Counted from the stretch's first letter, positions 8,450 through 16,763 are shown. The stretch: DNA of 64,000 nt from an uncultured Bacteroidota bacterium (GCA_902775135.1 CACYKY010000016.1:1-64000); one strand, 5' to 3'. Notes: generated by a model not told the origin, from the sequence alone. Translations and numbers: made by a program.

Positions 8450-8956
8450 GCTAAAAATAAATTTTTATCATGCACTATCGGCTGCGCCTCGGAAAAACAA
8501 ATAGGGATTAGTTCTTCGCTCGGCTTGCACGATAGGTCATAAATTACGTTTATGTTTTATTGTATGGGGCAGAAATGAAAATTGAAAATTGAGAATTGAA
8601 AATTGAATGTTATATTTTCACACGGAAATCACGGAAATCACAGAAATTTTTTTTGACCACGAATCACACTAATCTAACGAATACTTCTTATAACGTCAAT
8701 GGCCGTCAATTATCCGTTAATTTCTTGTCTCCTGATTTTCTTTATACTCCTTGCCCTATGGGCAGAAATCTAGTAAATCTGGTAAATTTATTTGGTCAGG
8801 GAGAGTGGTGGTTTTCTTGCTGATGAATGTTTGGTTTTCTTTGATGAATCCCTTGAGAGCGAGCTCTCAGAAGTTCATCCAATAAAATCAAATCTTTATT
8901 CAAATGAATAAAGCAGACCTGCGGTCTGTCATCAGCAAGAAGAGGGCGGAAGCGAG

Positions 8957-9014
8957 TGGAGCATTCGTAAAATTCGATCGATTCGTGGTCTTTAATCAAT
9001 GACCTGCGTCAGCC
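8957..9014. repeat. 58-bp dispersed repeat, copy A
   Basis: It begins tggagcattcgt and ends gacctgcgtcagcc. A second copy at 15504-15561 is the same length and differs at very few positions. Neither copy is in a gene. Confidence 0.8.
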
Positions 9015-9163
9015 CACATGAGCCATCAGACATATTAACGGTCAATTATACGGTCATTAACGTCAAGGTTGAAGTAGGTGGCAGAGTATGAGGGGGTTGT
9101 ATAATGGCAAAGCACCCTCAGTCACATGGGGTTCATGGCATCTTGAGGGTATATTTCGAAATG

Positions 9164-9194
9164 CAAAGATACAAATTAATTTTATATTGGCAAA
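9164..9194 (-). promoter_or_regulatory. Orphan Bacteroidales-type promoter
   Basis: Read on the minus strand this is TTTG, 19 bases, then TATCTTTG, an exact match to the Bacteroidetes housekeeping consensus. No gene lies downstream (toward lower coordinates). About 20 bases on, the arms accctca (9113-9119) and tgagggt (9144-9150) could form a hairpin in the transcript. It is either the remnant of a deleted gene or the start of a small RNA. Confidence 0.6.
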
Positions 9195-9204
9195 ATTTTT
9201 TTCA

Positions 9205-9309
9205 TACGGGTCTTCTTATCTCCTGCCCGCCTACGGCGCGCGAAATCTCGTAAATCTTGTAAATTTTCCGCATTGCTGCGCTTGCGGGGCGTTTTTCAGT
9301 TAATAGTTT
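9205..9309. repeat. About 105-bp dispersed repeat, copy A
   Basis: It begins tacgggtcttcttatctcc and ends gttaatagttt. Copy B is at 13777-13883 and differs by a few substitutions and two one-base insertions (gctgcgc against gctggcgc, and one extra g in the ggggc run). It is non-coding in both places. Confidence 0.85.
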
Positions 9310-9416
9310 GCTCAATAAACTCGCAGGCCGTGACCGAAGGTCAGGCAGAATAGATAATAGATAATAGTTTGCTCCAGCCCTCTACTCTGAGCCTTGCTAA
9401 CGTTAACGCTAACCCT

Positions 9417-9469
9417 AACGCTAACTTTAGCGGACGAGGACGTCCGCGGTCCCAGGGAGTGGAAAGTGG
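9417..9469. repeat. 53-bp dispersed repeat, copy A
   Basis: It contains the palindromic core ggacgaggacgtccgcgg and ends in ggaaagtgg. A nearly identical copy is at 19939-19991, immediately upstream of the exported transglutaminase gene. Confidence 0.8.
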
Positions 9470-9510
9470 GATTTTTGAATTCAAATTTCTGAATTCTAAT
9501 TTCTAAGTGA

Positions 9511-9647
9511 GCTACGCAGGTCTTTCTTATTCTCACGCTTGCTTCGGTTGCGATGATTGTTTTTTTGCTGTCGCGGGATTTTGGGGGTTGACCACGAATC
9601 ACACTAATCTAACGAATTGAGGACATCGGTTATGTGCCCCTTACAGG
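9511..9647. repeat. About 137-bp dispersed repeat, copy A
   Basis: It begins gctacgcaggtctttctta and ends gtgccccttacagg. Copy B is at 11608-11743 with scattered differences. Both include the segment ttgaccacgaat(c/t)acacta, which also occurs at about 8654-8683. Confidence 0.8.
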
Positions 9648-10036
9648 GGCGGGATATGAAACGGGTGATCCGTTTACACAGGGGCGAGCCCCTGTGCTGG
9701 GTTATGATGCCCTTTCAGGGCATATTTGTGTATTGTTTGTTGTTACACAGGGCCGAGGCCCTGTGCTAGGTTATATTGCCCTTACAGGGCAGGGGGCTGA
9801 GAACTGAAGGCCTGCGAGTTTATTGAGCACTACCTGGCTCCAAGGGAGACATGGCCTGCGGGAGCAGCGGAAGTCGAGCGAAGAGCAAGCTCGCTTGCTT
9901 TTCCGAGATGCAGCTGCGTAGACGTAGTCACGTTAGCCGAGGATGCGTAGAGGGCTGGAGCAAACTATTAACTAAACACCATTCGCCTCCAGCCCTATCG
10001 GGTCTGTTCGGATTCTGCCATAATCTTGCCTTTACT

Positions 10037-11464
10037 TCATCTTCCAAACAGGTCGTCCATTGTTATTATATTCTGCAATATGGAGGTGTTCTTACCGGAT
10101 ACTACCCCATAAGGAGATACCAAGGTCAGATGCAGGGTCTTTTTTGTGCCAGTGTCTTTTCTGAAGATCTCACGACGTTCTATCAACCATTCGGAATAGT
10201 CCTTGGTAACCGCATATCTACAGGTACTATATTTCATTTCGCACAGGTTCATGACCTTGTCGCCGCGATCAATCACAAGGTCAATCTGGGCCCCCTTGTC
10301 GTCAACAATGCCGTTCCAAGCACAGACATCACTCGCTATACCAGCTATACCCAATGCTTTCTTGATTTGGTTGACATGCAAAAGACATACCTGCTCAAAG
10401 GCATACCCGGACCATACATTGCGTTTCCCGTCAGACATGGTACTCCAAGCGTTTTCATTCATACCTTTGTAATCCTTGACAAACCGCAGATAAAACAGGG
10501 TGTACATATCCGTGAGCTGATACAGGATGTCTCTTCTTTTTTTCCCGAAAGCCTTATAACGACGTATAAAATCACATTTTTCAAGGTTATCCATAACCTC
10601 GGTAATCATTCCGCTCTCCTCTGTCTTAATCTCTGACATTATTTCTGAACGTGTCAATCCTTTCAACTTTGACGAGAGACATTCCACGACTCGGCGATAG
10701 ATGTGCGATGTCTTGAATAGAGAGCTGAACATGAATTCGTATTCCGATTTAAGCACAGCATCCTGTCCGAAAAACAGTTCATCTATATTTTGACGCAAAC
10801 TGAGTTCGGGGCGTAACATGGAAAGATAATAGGGCGTTCCCCCAAGAATCATATAGGCATCCATTACCTCGCTTCTCGTCCAATCAAGATTGATGCTTTT
10901 CAGGTAACGCTCTGTTTCATTCAATGTGAAGGGGGCAAGATGAATAGGTCGTGTGACGCGGTTATGCAGGCCACCTTTGTCGCCAAGCAGCTTGTTGGTC
11001 ATCCAGGTTGTCGCGCTACCACATACTATGAGTTTCAAGCCGGGACGGTCGGCGGCCCAACTGTTCCAAAACACCTCCAAGGCCCGCAGAAAACCTGATT
11101 TCGGTGTGTCGAGCCACGGAATTTCGTCAATAAACAGTATCAATTTCTCATCACTTGTCCGCGTTTCAAGATAATCTCGCAGCTGGTCGAAAGCTTCGAA
11201 CCAGTCTTGGGGACGTGAATGTTTCTTGCCACTGTATCGGTTAAGCTGCACCTGCCATTGTTTCAGCTGCTCAGCGCGTGACACTTTGTAGATACCTGAT
11301 GTGTAGAAATCAAACGCATCTGCAAAATATTGTTTGACGAGATACGTCTTCCCTATCCGGCGCCGCCCATATACGGCAATAAACTCAGCCCGAGGCGATT
11401 CGACGCAGTGTTGGAGTATGTCCTGTTCGTGTTCCCTGCCTATAATTTTAGTGTTGTATTCCAT
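10037..11464 (-). CDS. P-loop ATPase with C-terminal DUF234-type nuclease-like domain
   Basis: The 475-residue protein belongs to the archaeal-type ATPase group common in Bacteroidales accessory DNA. It has Walker A YGRRRIGKTYLV (residues about 32-43), Walker B LILFIDEIPWLD (about 108-119), a sensor-like LIVCGSATTWM, a winged-helix region near LKGLTRSEIMSEI, and a C-terminal DUF234-like domain. In that last domain GAQIDLVIDRGDKVMNLCEMKYS gives the D-x(n)-ExK pattern of PD-(D/E)XK nucleases. The biological role is unknown; selfish-element maintenance or defence has been suggested for such proteins. It has its own minus-strand TATCTTTG box at 11491-11498 and is a single-gene unit. Neighbours on both sides are repeats. 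Confidence 0.85.
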   Translation of the reverse strand: MEYNTKIIGREHEQDILQHCVESPRAEFIAVYGRRRIGKTYLVKQYFADAFDFYTSGIYKVSRAEQLKQWQVQLNRYSGKKHSRPQDWFEAFDQLRDYLETRTSDEKLILFIDEIPWLDTPKSGFLRALEVFWNSWAADRPGLKLIVCGSATTWMTNKLLGDKGGLHNRVTRPIHLAPFTLNETERYLKSINLDWTRSEVMDAYMILGGTPYYLSMLRPELSLRQNIDELFFGQDAVLKSEYEFMFSSLFKTSHIYRRVVECLSSKLKGLTRSEIMSEIKTEESGMITEVMDNLEKCDFIRRYKAFGKKRRDILYQLTDMYTLFYLRFVKDYKGMNENAWSTMSDGKRNVWSGYAFEQVCLLHVNQIKKALGIAGIASDVCAWNGIVDDKGAQIDLVIDRGDKVMNLCEMKYSTCRYAVTKDYSEWLIERREIFRKDTGTKKTLHLTLVSPYGVVSGKNTSILQNIITMDDLFGR

Positions 11465-11490
11465 GTTTTTTCCAGACTCTAAATTCGGTG

Positions 11491-11498
11491 CAAAGATA
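11491..11498 (-). promoter_or_regulatory. -7 box of the DUF234 ATPase gene
   Basis: Minus-strand TATCTTTG, 27 bases above the ATG of the DUF234 ATPase. A clear TTTG -33 element at 19-20 bases is not present, so the match is partial. Confidence 0.5.
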
Positions 11499-11607
11499 CG
11501 AACTATTTTTCAATCGGAGAAAAAAAATATGCTGATAGCACTACAATAAGTGGGTGCAAAAGGTGGGTTATTGTAGTGCTATCGGTATATTATTTAGTTA
11601 ATAGTTT

Positions 11608-11743
11608 GCTACGCAGGTCTTTCTTATTCTCCTGCTTGCTTCACTTGCGATGATTGTTTTTATGGCTGGCGCGGTGTTTTGGGTTGACCACGAATTACAC
11701 TAATCTAACGAATTGAGGACATCGGTTATGTGCCCCTTACAGG
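11608..11743. repeat. About 137-bp dispersed repeat, copy B
   Basis: Second copy of the segment at 9511-9647; the copies sit on either side of the DUF234 ATPase gene in the same orientation. Confidence 0.8.
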
Positions 11744-11842
11744 ACTGCTTTAATTATTTCCTATTAAGTATAAATAGTTGTTATTTTGGGCTTTATGAAT
11801 TATTATACACTCAAATAACACATCAAAATCCAGTAAAACGTA

Positions 11843-11866
11843 AAAATATGGCCAAACTATGGCCAA
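11843..11866. repeat. 24-bp perfect direct repeat, left copy
   Basis: The core is atggccaaactatggccaa. The identical 24 bases recur at 13624-13647, so the pair flanks the AAA_14/DUF4143 gene. The element is itself a repeat of atggccaa words. Confidence 0.75.
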
Positions 11867-12129
11867 GGGATTTCACATTATTTGAATGCACAATCCTTTA
11901 TCAGTTTCCGACCAACCTCTGTCTGCACATACTTCTGTCGACTGGATGGTGCTCTTCTTTGGTTTGAAGTCTCAATATTGTGACCTCAAACCATAATTTC
12001 TATATTTGAACTGTCGCAAGCTATACGACATAGTGGTATTTGAGGATGTCTTACTTTAAGACATTTTGGTATTTTCGCAGAATTCGACACAAAAGATTTT
12101 AGTATTTTTGGATATTTCCTACAAATAAA

Positions 12130-12161
12130 TTTGTGTAAATAAAAAAGAAAGTTTATTTTTG
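12130..12161 (+). promoter_or_regulatory. Promoter of the AAA_14/DUF4143 gene
   Basis: TTTG at 12130-12133, 20 bases, then TATTTTTG at 12154-12161, a full match to the Bacteroidetes consensus. The start codon is 31 bases on. Confidence 0.75.
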
Positions 12162-12192
12162 CAATTGAAATAAGAATAATGCTAATATTGAT

Positions 12193-13524
12193 ATGAGTCT
12201 GATTTTCAAAAGAAAACTGTATAGAAGACTGCTCGAATGGAAGCGAGTTCGTGATGGAAAAACTGCCATTTTGATTGAAGGAGCACGACGTGTGGGGAAA
12301 TCGACATTGGTTGAACAATTTGCCAAAAACGAGTATGAATCATACATTCTCATTGATTTCAACGAGGCATCAGCGGAGGTGAAGTCTTTGTTTGATAATC
12401 TGATGAATTTGGACTTTATCTTTTTGCAGCTACAGTCGCTGTACAATGTGGTCTTGAAAAAACGTAAGTCAGTTATCATCTTCGATGAAGTACAGAACTG
12501 TTCCCTTGCCCGTCAAGCCATCAAGTATTTGGTGAAAGACGGCCGATACGATTATATCGAAACCGGTTCGCTTATCAGCATCAAGAAGAACACAAAAAAT
12601 ATCACACTCCCAAGTGAGGAAGAACGGGTAACACTCCATCCTATGGATTACGAGGAATTCCGTTGGGCCATGGGAGACGAAGCTTCCGTACCACTGCTCC
12701 GAACCTTCTACGAAAAAGAACTACCACTCGAGCAGTCGTTCCGTGACAAAATCCGTGATTTCAGGCTTTATATGCTCATTGGCGGTATGCCCCAGGCCGT
12801 CAGCACCTACATTGAAACAAACAACTTCAGCCTGGTTGATTCGGCCAAGCGTGGGATTATTCAGATTTACCGTGACGACTTTCAGAAACTTGACCCAACA
12901 GGACGACTGGAAACGCTTTATATGGAGATACCGTCACAACTAAGCCAGACGGTTAATCGTTATAAACCTTATTCCATTCTTGGCAACGTGGATGGGGACA
13001 AACTGATGGAAATGATGAAAAACTTAGAAGACAGCAAGACCACGCTTTTCTCATACCATTCCAACGACCCCAACGTGGGTATGTCGCTCACGAAGGAGTT
13101 CTCAAAGTACAAAATCTTCTGTGCTGACACTGGCTTGTTTGTCACGCTTGTCTTTTGGGACAAAGACTATACGGAGAACGACATTTATCAAAAGTTGCTA
13201 AACGACAAACTCAGCACCAATCTTGGCTACATCTATGAAAATATGATAGCACAGATGCTCGCTGCATCTGGCAACAAACTGTTTTATTACACTTGGCCCA
13301 GAGATGCCACCCACAACTATGAAATAGACTTTTTGATGTCGAAAGGCTCCAAACTATACCCCATTGAGGTGAAATCTTCGGGATACAGCACTCACAAGTC
13401 CCTTGATGCCTTTTGTGAGAAATATTCTTCACGAGTTGGAGAAAGGTATCTTATCTATACCAAGGATTTCCGGAAGGACGGGCCAACGACACTGTTACCT
13501 GTGTTTATGACAATGTTCCTGTAG
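12193..13524 (+). CDS. AAA_14 / DUF4143 ATPase
   Basis: This 443-residue protein has an AAA_14 ATPase with Walker A EGARRVGKSTLVEQF (about residues 33-47) and Walker B SVIIFDEVQNC (about 92-102). A motif YIETGSLIS follows, and then a C-terminal DUF4143 region with EIDFLMSKGSKLYPIEVKSS, a nuclease-like D-x(n)-ExK arrangement. These proteins are widespread in Bacteroidetes and archaea and their role is not established. The gene has its own consensus promoter and is enclosed by a 24-bp perfect direct repeat (11843-11866 and 13624-13647), which suggests it arrived or was copied as one unit. It is unrelated in sequence to the ATPases on either side, apart from the P-loop. Confidence 0.88.
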   Translation: MSLIFKRKLYRRLLEWKRVRDGKTAILIEGARRVGKSTLVEQFAKNEYESYILIDFNEASAEVKSLFDNLMNLDFIFLQLQSLYNVVLKKRKSVIIFDEVQNCSLARQAIKYLVKDGRYDYIETGSLISIKKNTKNITLPSEEERVTLHPMDYEEFRWAMGDEASVPLLRTFYEKELPLEQSFRDKIRDFRLYMLIGGMPQAVSTYIETNNFSLVDSAKRGIIQIYRDDFQKLDPTGRLETLYMEIPSQLSQTVNRYKPYSILGNVDGDKLMEMMKNLEDSKTTLFSYHSNDPNVGMSLTKEFSKYKIFCADTGLFVTLVFWDKDYTENDIYQKLLNDKLSTNLGYIYENMIAQMLAASGNKLFYYTWPRDATHNYEIDFLMSKGSKLYPIEVKSSGYSTHKSLDAFCEKYSSRVGERYLIYTKDFRKDGPTTLLPVFMTMFL

Positions 13525-13623
13525 GGATGGTGCCAAAAATATTGGTTATACCTAATGCTCCTTCACAGAAAAAGCAATGTTTAAGGGGTGTCAAACGACA
13601 TCCCTTTTTCATACCTTTTTCCG

Positions 13624-13647
13624 AAAATATGGCCAAACTATGGCCAA
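13624..13647. repeat. 24-bp perfect direct repeat, right copy
   Basis: Identical to 11843-11866; lies about 100 bases after the stop of the AAA_14/DUF4143 gene. Confidence 0.75.
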
Positions 13648-13776
13648 AAATGGGGTTTAAAAGAAAAAAGACTTTGCGTTTTCACTCGTTTAGAGTTACT
13701 TGCAAAATCTCTTTGGTGCCCGGAACAGGGGCGGGTGTATGAAATGGGAAATTATAAATCTATGTGAATCTTTTTG

Positions 13777-13883
13777 TACGGGTCTTCTTATCTCCTGCCC
13801 GCCTACGGCGCGCGAAATCTCGTAAATCTGGTAAATTTTCCGCATTGCTGGCGCTTGCGGGGGCGTTTTTCAGTTAATAGTTT
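13777..13883. repeat. About 105-bp dispersed repeat, copy B
   Basis: Second copy of 9205-9309 in the same orientation, with slight length differences in the g-runs. Confidence 0.85.
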
Positions 13884-14035
13884 ATAGATAATAGATAATA
13901 GTTACTTTTTTAGTTTATAGTTTATAGATAATAGATAATAGTTGGGGGCTGGCGCGGTGCTTGGTCTCCTGCTGGCCTCGCTTTCGATGGATTGTTTTTA
14001 TGGCTAAACTCAAAACTTATTCATTCCTCCATCGT

Positions 14036-14115
14036 CCTTCCACTTTCCGTTTTCCACTTTCCACTTTCCGTTTTCCACTTTCCACTTTCCGTTTTCCACT
14101 TTCCACTTTCCGTTT
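14036..14115. repeat. ttttccactttccactttccg tandem array
   Basis: About three to four copies of a 21-base unit made of cactttcc and gttttcc words. The reverse complement of the same words (ggaaagtgg) occurs at 9461-9470, 19792-19835 and inside menG at 59864-59897. Confidence 0.8.
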
Positions 14116-14236
14116 TTCACTCCCTCTCACTCCCTCTCACTCCTTCTCACTCCTACTAACGTATGTTGTATGGTGTTGATTTAGTGTAATATGACATGAA
14201 AAAAACAAAAAGTTCACAAGTTTGTGGTCCACAAAG

Positions 14237-14268
14237 TTGTGAACTTTGCAAAAAAAGTTGTATCTTTG
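14237..14268 (+). promoter_or_regulatory. Promoter of the third P-loop ATPase gene
   Basis: TATCTTTG at 14261-14268 with a TTG at 14237-14239, 21 bases upstream. The ATG follows 28 bases later. The region 14212-14245 contains the imperfect inverted pair ttcacaagtttgtggtccac / acaaagttgtgaac, a possible operator overlapping the -33 site. Confidence 0.6.
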
Positions 14269-14296
14269 CAGTCGGAATACAAAAATACTCAAGACG

Positions 14297-15424
14297 ATGA
14301 AAAAAGCTTTCGTATATGGCGTCGCCGTTGAAGGAGAGAACTTTACAGACCGCGCCGAGGAGACCAGACGGCTGAAAAGGGATTTCGAAAACGGCCAAAA
14401 CGTGGTGTTGATATCCCCTCGCCGAATGGGAAAGACATCATTGGTGAGACGTGTGATGTCGCAGGTAGACACCAACAAGATTGCCGTTGTACACCTCGAC
14501 ATCTACGACTGCCGTACGGAGTATGAATTCTACAACAAGTTGGCGACAGCGGTGCTAAAACAGGTCTCCGGAAAAGGGGAGCTGATGCTGCGCAACATCA
14601 AGGAATTCCTGACACGGTTAACGCCCAGGGTTTCGTTCGGCATCGACCCCGCCAACGAGATGTCGGTGTCGCTGGGTATCGCCCCCGAAGACTATTCGCC
14701 CGAAGAGATACTGCAACTGCCGGAGAAAATGGCGCACAAGATAGGGAAACATATCGTGGTGTGTATCGACGAGTTCCAGCAGATTGGCAATTTCCCCGAC
14801 TCTTTAGAAGTGCAGAAACGCATACGAGGGGTATGGCAGTTGCAAGAAGAGGTGTCCTACTGTCTCTACGGCAGCAAGAAGCATATGCTGACCAACCTGT
14901 TCCAGAACAAACGGATGCCGTTCTATCAGTTTGGAGACATCCGATTCCTTCAGCCCATAGCCCTGGAAGACTGGATTCCTTTCATCCGAGGCAAGTTTGA
15001 GGAGAACGGGCTGTCGATCTCCGATGAGCAAATCACAAGGATATGCGAGACGGTGGAGTACCAGTCGTCGTATGTGCAGCAGTTGGCGTGGAATGTGATG
15101 CTATGCTGTGACAAAGTGGTCGAAGAGGCGACGATGGAAGAGGCTTTGGCCGACCTTATTGGCCAGAACTCGATTCTTTTCCTGCAGCAGACAGAAGGTC
15201 TGTCGTCATACCAGATGAATTTCCTCAAAGCCCTCGCGGCGGGTGAGACGGGCGATTTTACATCGGCAGCCATACTCAAGAAATATAACTTGGGGACGAA
15301 ATCAAATATCAGCCGACTGACGGACACGCTAATCAAGAAGGAACTGATTGAGAAAACGGGCCGCACGGTAACCATAGCCGATCCTGTGTTCCGCTTGTGG
15401 ATGCAACGTGAGCACAGCAATTAA
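14297..15424 (+). CDS. P-loop ATPase with C-terminal winged helix (archaeal ATPase family)
   Basis: The frame opens at 14246, but that would place the promoter inside the gene; the ATG at 14297 (MKKAFVYGVAVEGENF) is the natural start, giving 375 residues. Seen are ENFTDRAEETRRL, the usual lead-in of this group, Walker A SPRRMGKTSLVRRV (about residues 37-50), Walker B HIVVCIDEFQQIG (about 151-163), and a C-terminal winged helix near NISRLTDTLIKKELIEK. This is a MarR-like DNA-reading domain seen in STAND-like and archaeal ATPases. The role is unknown. The inverted repeat at the promoter and the HTH make autoregulation possible. It is a single-gene unit. Confidence 0.87.
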   Translation: MKKAFVYGVAVEGENFTDRAEETRRLKRDFENGQNVVLISPRRMGKTSLVRRVMSQVDTNKIAVVHLDIYDCRTEYEFYNKLATAVLKQVSGKGELMLRNIKEFLTRLTPRVSFGIDPANEMSVSLGIAPEDYSPEEILQLPEKMAHKIGKHIVVCIDEFQQIGNFPDSLEVQKRIRGVWQLQEEVSYCLYGSKKHMLTNLFQNKRMPFYQFGDIRFLQPIALEDWIPFIRGKFEENGLSISDEQITRICETVEYQSSYVQQLAWNVMLCCDKVVEEATMEEALADLIGQNSILFLQQTEGLSSYQMNFLKALAAGETGDFTSAAILKKYNLGTKSNISRLTDTLIKKELIEKTGRTVTIADPVFRLWMQREHSN

Positions 15425-15736
15425 GACTAACCCATTTCATGTTTCCCCGCTCGCGTGCGAGCTCGATGTTGGAAGATTATGAACAAAAAAGCAGTTTTGG
15501 GAATGGAGCATTCGTGAAATTCGATCGATTCGTGGTCTTTAATCAATGACCTGCGTCAGCCGTACTGCCTGACCTTCGGTCACGGCCTGCGACGTTAGCT
15601 GTGGCATTGAGCAGAGGGCTGGAGCAAACTATTATCTATTCTGCCTGGCTCCGTAGGAGACATGGCCTGCGACCGAAGTGGAGCAAACTATTATCTATTA
15701 ACTAAAAATGACATCTTCCCTCTTACATCTTATAAT
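15425..15736. other. Gene-free stretch with copy B of the 58-bp repeat
   Basis: No gene is visible in 312 bases. The 58-bp repeat is at 15504-15561. It is followed by filler words shared with 9300-9350 and 9820-9970 (ggctggagcaaactatta, gacatggcctgcg). Confidence 0.6.
15504..15561. repeat. 58-bp dispersed repeat, copy B
   Basis: Second copy of 8957-9014, same orientation. Confidence 0.8.
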
Positions 15737-16060
15737 TTAATCAACCCATTCCCAATACCCTTCTTTCCTTCCTCCAATACGTTTCAATATGCCTTGTTCC
15801 TGGAGTGTTTTGAGATATTTGGCAACCATTCTGCTGGAAATATCAGTGCTCTCTGCCAACAATTCTCTGGTTATTCGTGGGTTTTCTTTTATAAGTTGGA
15901 GAATCTTGTCTGACGTCTTTTGTGAACCCTTTTGTGAACCTTTTTGTGAACTCTTTTGTGAACCATTGGGATTGTTCCTCTGGAAAGTTACCCTGACACC
16001 CCCCTCCACTGACTCCACAATAGGCATGGGTAGTGATACTCTGGCATATTGATAATGTAT
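15737..16060 (-). pseudogene. C-terminal remnant of an AlbA/Schlafen-type ATP-binding HTH protein
   Basis: The minus-strand frame reads YARVSLPMPIVESVEGGVRV, then a low-complexity SQKSSQKGSQKGSQK linker, then a winged helix (TRELLAESTDISSRMVAKYL) ending GYWEWVD. This is the usual C-terminal end of the roughly 450-500-residue 'ATP-binding/RecG-like' proteins with an AlbA_2 domain. The whole catalytic N-terminal part is missing: only about 105 residues remain below a promoter-like box at 16069-16076. The frame can be opened from an ATG at 16081, so a short DNA-binding protein might still be made. I call it a pseudogene because the join between promoter and C-terminal domain lacks the AlbA_2 core. 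Confidence 0.65.
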
Positions 16061-16068
16061 TTCGGTTG

Positions 16069-16076
16069 CAAAGATA
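16069..16076 (-). promoter_or_regulatory. -7 box above the truncated HTH gene
   Basis: Minus-strand TATCTTTG lying directly between the remnant gene and the 33-bp iteron array. It was probably the promoter of the intact ancestor. Confidence 0.5.
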
Positions 16077-16086
16077 CGCATTTTTT

Positions 16087-16201
16087 ATATATCCCCGAAT
16101 TTATTTTGAGAAAAGTGTATAAAATCCCCAAATTTATTTTTGATATTATGCATAAAATCCCCAAATTTTTTCTATTAAAACAGTATAAAATCCCCAAATT
16201 T
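16087..16201. repeat. Four 33-bp-spaced iterons (tccccaaattt core)
   Basis: The core tcccc(a/g)aattt starts at 16092, 16125, 16158 and 16191, exactly 33 bases apart each time. In three of the four it is preceded by ataaaa. Spacers between cores are AT-rich and not conserved. On the minus strand the array sits just upstream of the promoter of the HTH remnant, the place expected for an operator. Three turns of DNA is about 31.5 bases, so binding sites would lie nearly on one face. Confidence 0.8.
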
Positions 16202-16229
16202 CGATAATATAATGTACCAGCCTAATAAA

Positions 16230-16364
16230 GTAGACACAAAAAATAATTTTAGTTGATTAATATTTTACAAAAATAGACAAAGTCGTTGTTTTTTTCAGTT
16301 ATAATTTTCTAAAAATAGACAAATTGGCTTGTTTTTTGTCATTTTCTTTTTCAAAAGTAGACAC
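16230..16364. repeat. Four 42-bp-spaced (g/a)tagaca(c/a) iterons
   Basis: Cores at 16230-16237, 16273-16280, 16315-16322 and 16357-16364, spaced 43, 42 and 42 bases. Each is preceded by an A-run and the spacers are T-rich. The outer two are gtagacac and the inner two atagacaa. The spacing of four helical turns and the lone TGT at 16213 resemble the multiple transposase-binding sites at one end of an IS21-type element, but no transposase is present. It could equally be the binding array of a plasmid or phage protein. Confidence 0.6.
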
Positions 16365-16763
16365 GCTTAAGTACTCACTTCATTATCAGCCTCCTTTCTT
16401 CGTTTTTGCAAGAATTTGGGTACATCAAGTGGGACGCTAACCATAACGTTTTTCGCTAATTTAATTTTATTCAGCGGTATTGACTCACTGCATTATCTTT
16501 AATTCAAAGGTGTTCGCGACCTTCGGTTCAAGGCCTGCAAGCAGGCAGAACGTTAACTTTATGAGCCGCATTGCTTCGCTTGCGATGGATTGGTTTCCCA
16601 TACAAATACTATTGTCCTTTCACTCCCTCTCACTCCCCTTCACTCCCTCCAATTGAGGAGGCTTTGCAGTTGGGGGGAGGGATTGGCGACGCCGGAGCGG
16701 TGGGCAGTAGGGCGGAGGGAAGAAGGAGGAGGAGTTAAAAAGTTCAAAAAACTGGAAATATTA
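16365..16763. other. Gene-free stretch before the AbiE-like pair
   Basis: No gene seen. Bases 16446-16478 (aacgtttttcgctaatt and on to cagcggt) recur almost exactly at 19870-19903. Bases 16617-16655 hold cactccctct filler like that at 14117-14155. Confidence 0.6.

Larger units (their letters stand above)
8450..10036. other. 1.6-kb gene-free stretch full of dispersed repeats
   Basis: No reading frame here resembles a protein. The stretch contains at least four segments that recur elsewhere in the window: 8957-9014, 9205-9309, 9417-9469 and 9511-9647. It also has runs on the theme 'cccttacagggc' and 'aggggcgagcccctgtgct' (9640-9800), AAAATTGA heptamers at 8575-8605, and a well-formed leftward promoter at 9164-9194 with no gene below it. 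It reads like a graveyard of repeated intergenic modules in an accessory region. Confidence 0.7.
11465..12192. other. Gene-free stretch with promoter and one repeat copy
   Basis: No protein-like frame is visible in 728 bases. It holds copy B of the 137-bp repeat (11608-11743), copy A of a perfect 24-bp direct repeat (11843-11866) and the promoter for the next gene (12130-12161). The tract 11560-11590 near the divergent ATPase is AT-rich. Confidence 0.6.
13525..14236. other. Gene-free stretch with several repeats
   Basis: No credible gene is visible. It holds the right 24-bp direct repeat (13624-13647), copy B of the 105-bp repeat (13777-13883), two runs of tagtttatagataatagataa (13879-13940), a tandem array at 14036-14115 and pyrimidine-rich cactccctct words at 14117-14155. 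Confidence 0.65.

Noticed and set aside
8596..9602. Small open frames in the 8.5-10 kb spacer
   Set aside because: They translate repeat filler shared with other spacers and have no promoter-start arrangement or family similarity.
16087..16201. Possible CRISPR array (four regularly spaced repeats)
   Set aside because: The conserved core is only 11-18 bases with 15-20-base AT-rich gaps, there is no leader and no cas gene; the exact 33-base period fits binding sites better.
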